From NCBI GenBank assembly GCA_045636705.1, contig JAZTYA010000028.1, positions 1 through 42,990 of the forward strand: 42,990 bases of DNA, in the 5' to 3' direction. The position numbers and the translations under genes were made by a program. This document shows positions 41,622-42,990 of the stretch, piece by piece (position 1 is the stretch's first letter; each line of letters begins with the position of its first letter). The notes under the pieces are model-generated. The model was not told where the DNA came from. It did no database searches and worked only from the letters and a program-made list of their open reading frames with translations. Source of the DNA: SFWF01 sp045636705 (GTDB lineage Bacteria; Bacillota; Clostridia; Oscillospirales; Acutalibacteraceae).

Positions 41622-42860
41622 ATTAAGAAAAAAAGAATTTGTTTTAAAATTTTATTTATAACGTTAAGTCTTTTTTGTGTGTCACTTTTTGGAATGATAT
41701 ATTACGTTGATGAAAATCTGCCAAAAGATTATAAAATCACACAAGGAGAGGATTTAAAATTAAACTGCAGTTTGCCTGTTAAGGTCTCATCAAAAGGGGT
41801 TGAAGTGTCGCGCTTAAACGAAGCCTCAACCGTCGGAAACAGGTTCAAGGCTAGCGTAAAACTTTTTGGCGTTGTGCCTGCAGGCGACGTTTCTATTGAA
41901 GTTGTTGACGAACTTTACGTTTCGGTTTTAGGCGAGCCTTTCGGTATAAAACTTTATACAGAAGGTGTTTTAGTCGTTGGATTTACAGACGTTGATACGA
42001 ACGAAGGTTCAATAAACCCGGCAAAAAATGCAGGTGTCGAACTTGGCGATTTTATTGTTTCTTTAAACGGCACAAAGGTATATACAAACGAGGATGTCGC
42101 AAATATTATCAAGTCAAGCGATGGAGAAAAAATTTCCGCAAAAATAATACGTGATGGCAAGGAGCAAAGGACAACCATTTACCCAAAACTATCTTTATCA
42201 GCAAACATCTATAGAGCTGGTGTTTGGGTTAAGGATTCTTCTGCAGGTATTGGCACCTTAACCTTTTACTCTCCAACCTTAAACGTAATTTGCGGGCTTG
42301 GTCACGGCATTTGCGACTCGGAAACGGGAACACTTCTAACACTGGAAGAAGGCGAATTTGTTACGGCTAGAATATTAGATATACAAAAAGGTACAAAGGG
42401 AAATCCGGGTCAGTTAAAAGGTAGATTTACGGGCAAATCAATTTCAAGATTTAATCTAAATTCAAAATGCGGTGTCTATGGACAACCTGTAAACGATATT
42501 GAAATAGGAAAACTTACACGAGTTGCTTTAAAACAAGAAATCAAAGAAGGAAACGCAACTATTATTACAACCCTTGATTCTACCGGAATACAGGAGTTTG
42601 AGTGCAAAATTAAGATAAGTGGCAGGGGAGACACGCAAAATTTAATTGTTGAAATTACCGATAATGCCCTACTTGAAAAAACAGGCGGAATTGTTCAGGG
42701 AATGTCGGGTAGTCCTTTACTCCAGAATGGAAAACTCATTGGAGCCGTTACGCACGTATTAGTCGATGATCCGACCAAGGGATATGCTATATTCGCAGAG
42801 AATATGTTGGAGACTGCTCAAAGCGTGGCTGGAAACAACAAATTGAAAGATGCATCATAA
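41622..42860 (+). CDS. spoIVB: SpoIVB serine peptidase, ATT start
   Basis: Signalling protease secreted from the forespore that triggers processing of pro-SigK in the mother cell. Numbered from the ATT: one N-terminal membrane segment (about residues 7-28, after KKKR), a PDZ domain (about 110-180) and an S55 peptidase domain with His228 in LGHGICD, Asp347 in VEITDNA and Ser362 in GMSGSP, matching the catalytic triad of Bacillus SpoIVB. The first ordinary in-frame start, GTG at 41679, would cut the membrane segment in half. AAAGGAGGT at 41606-41614 is spaced 8 bases from ATT at 41622 and no other start-like codon fits. Length 412 residues. It follows sigG and ylmC; in most spore formers spo0A comes next. 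Confidence 0.92.
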   Translation: MKKKRICFKILFITLSLFCVSLFGMIYYVDENLPKDYKITQGEDLKLNCSLPVKVSSKGVEVSRLNEASTVGNRFKASVKLFGVVPAGDVSIEVVDELYVSVLGEPFGIKLYTEGVLVVGFTDVDTNEGSINPAKNAGVELGDFIVSLNGTKVYTNEDVANIIKSSDGEKISAKIIRDGKEQRTTIYPKLSLSANIYRAGVWVKDSSAGIGTLTFYSPTLNVICGLGHGICDSETGTLLTLEEGEFVTARILDIQKGTKGNPGQLKGRFTGKSISRFNLNSKCGVYGQPVNDIEIGKLTRVALKQEIKEGNATIITTLDSTGIQEFECKIKISGRGDTQNLIVEITDNALLEKTGGIVQGMSGSPLLQNGKLIGAVTHVLVDDPTKGYAIFAENMLETAQSVAGNNKLKDAS

Positions 42861-42868
42861 GCAAAAAA

Positions 42869-42896
42869 TGCCGGGGCTCAAAAACGGGTCCCGGCA
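42869..42896 (+). terminator. strong hairpin after spoIVB
   Basis: TGCCGGGGCTC (42869-42879) pairs with GGGTCCCGGCA (42886-42896), 11 pairs including two G-U, around AAAAAC. It has no proper T-run, so it could be a weak terminator or an mRNA 3'-end stabiliser. It is unusually GC-rich for this window. Confidence 0.6.
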
Positions 42897-42990
42897 AATT
42901 ACAGTATTTTCGCAGTTTGCATTAATCGAATACAATTTTGATCAATTTGATGCTGTTCTGTGAAAAAGAGAGAAAGTATAATAAAACAAA
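42897..42990. other. partial intergenic region at the window edge
   Basis: No coding start is visible in the last 94 bases. TATAAT occurs at about 42977-42982 without a convincing -35 box. This is probably the upstream region of the next gene, expected to be spo0A from the usual gene order; no clear Spo0A box (TGTCGAA) is present here. Confidence 0.4.

Noticed and set aside
1..42990. Mobile element, prophage, CRISPR array, tRNA or rRNA
   Set aside because: No transposase, integrase, phage gene, regularly spaced repeat array or tRNA/rRNA signature was seen on either strand.

Overview
The window is a low-GC, AT-rich chromosomal segment from a spore-forming Firmicute of the class Clostridia, most likely an anaerobic gut-type Oscillospiraceae/Ruminococcaceae relative (an inference from gene content and order; no rRNA is present). 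The support is the dgt-dnaG-rpoD macromolecular-synthesis block, the scpA-scpB-ytfI-gerW-dacF block, the sporulation genes sigG, ylmC and spoIVB, strong Gram-positive Shine-Dalgarno sites and many consensus SigA promoters with 17-base spacers. I see 43 protein-coding genes and no tRNA, rRNA, CRISPR array, prophage or insertion sequence. No gene-free stretch exceeds 300 bases; the longest is the 262-base degV/rnj divergent region.

Layout. 55-4708: dGTPase, primase, housekeeping sigma factor, then a TSCPD protein and an unknown protein. 4670-5492: a cell-wall amidase with its own promoter and a hairpin leader. 5526-10489: site-2 protease, condensin partners ScpA/ScpB, YtfI, GerW, DacF and a pseudouridine synthase. 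10509-13758: a three-gene biotin enzyme with CoA-ester carboxyltransferase, biotin carrier and pyruvate/oxaloacetate carboxyltransferase subunits, the composition of a 12S/1.3S/5S transcarboxylase. 13767-14085: secG. 14138-16028 on the minus strand: a DUF5662 protein and a LexA-controlled DNA polymerase IV. 16073-20264: lepA, a lipid-flippase-type membrane protein and a HAD phosphatase. 20274-27692: a hexuronate catabolic operon (uxaC, uxuA, an SDR fructuronate reductase) extended by two xylose-isomerase-like TIM barrels and two tandem Gfo/Idh/MocA dehydrogenases. 27713-30184: a polar amino-acid ABC importer. 30204-31270: a GtrB-like glycosyltransferase. 31393-32347 minus: DegV. 32389-40370: rnj, a short GdpP-like DHH phosphodiesterase, rplI, dnaB, tilS and ftsH. 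40431-42990: sigG, ylmC and spoIVB, with spo0A expected just beyond the edge.

How the genes work together. Most of the window is housekeeping: replication (dnaG, dnaB), chromosome segregation (scpAB), translation (lepA, rplI, tilS, rluB), RNA decay (rnj), secretion and proteolysis (secG, ftsH, M50 protease), plus spore formation. The accessory content is metabolic: the transcarboxylase-like operon and the uronate/keto-sugar operon.

The most unusual signal is in translation initiation. Three genes (amidase, dacF, spoIVB) have excellent Shine-Dalgarno sequences placed correctly only for an ATT start codon. In two of them, both peptidoglycan-active enzymes, the whole Shine-Dalgarno sequence is the 3' arm of a strong hairpin. 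The other candidates for new biology are the extended uronate operon, which lacks a transporter and a regulator, and the transcarboxylase. Twelve further genes use GTG or TTG starts.
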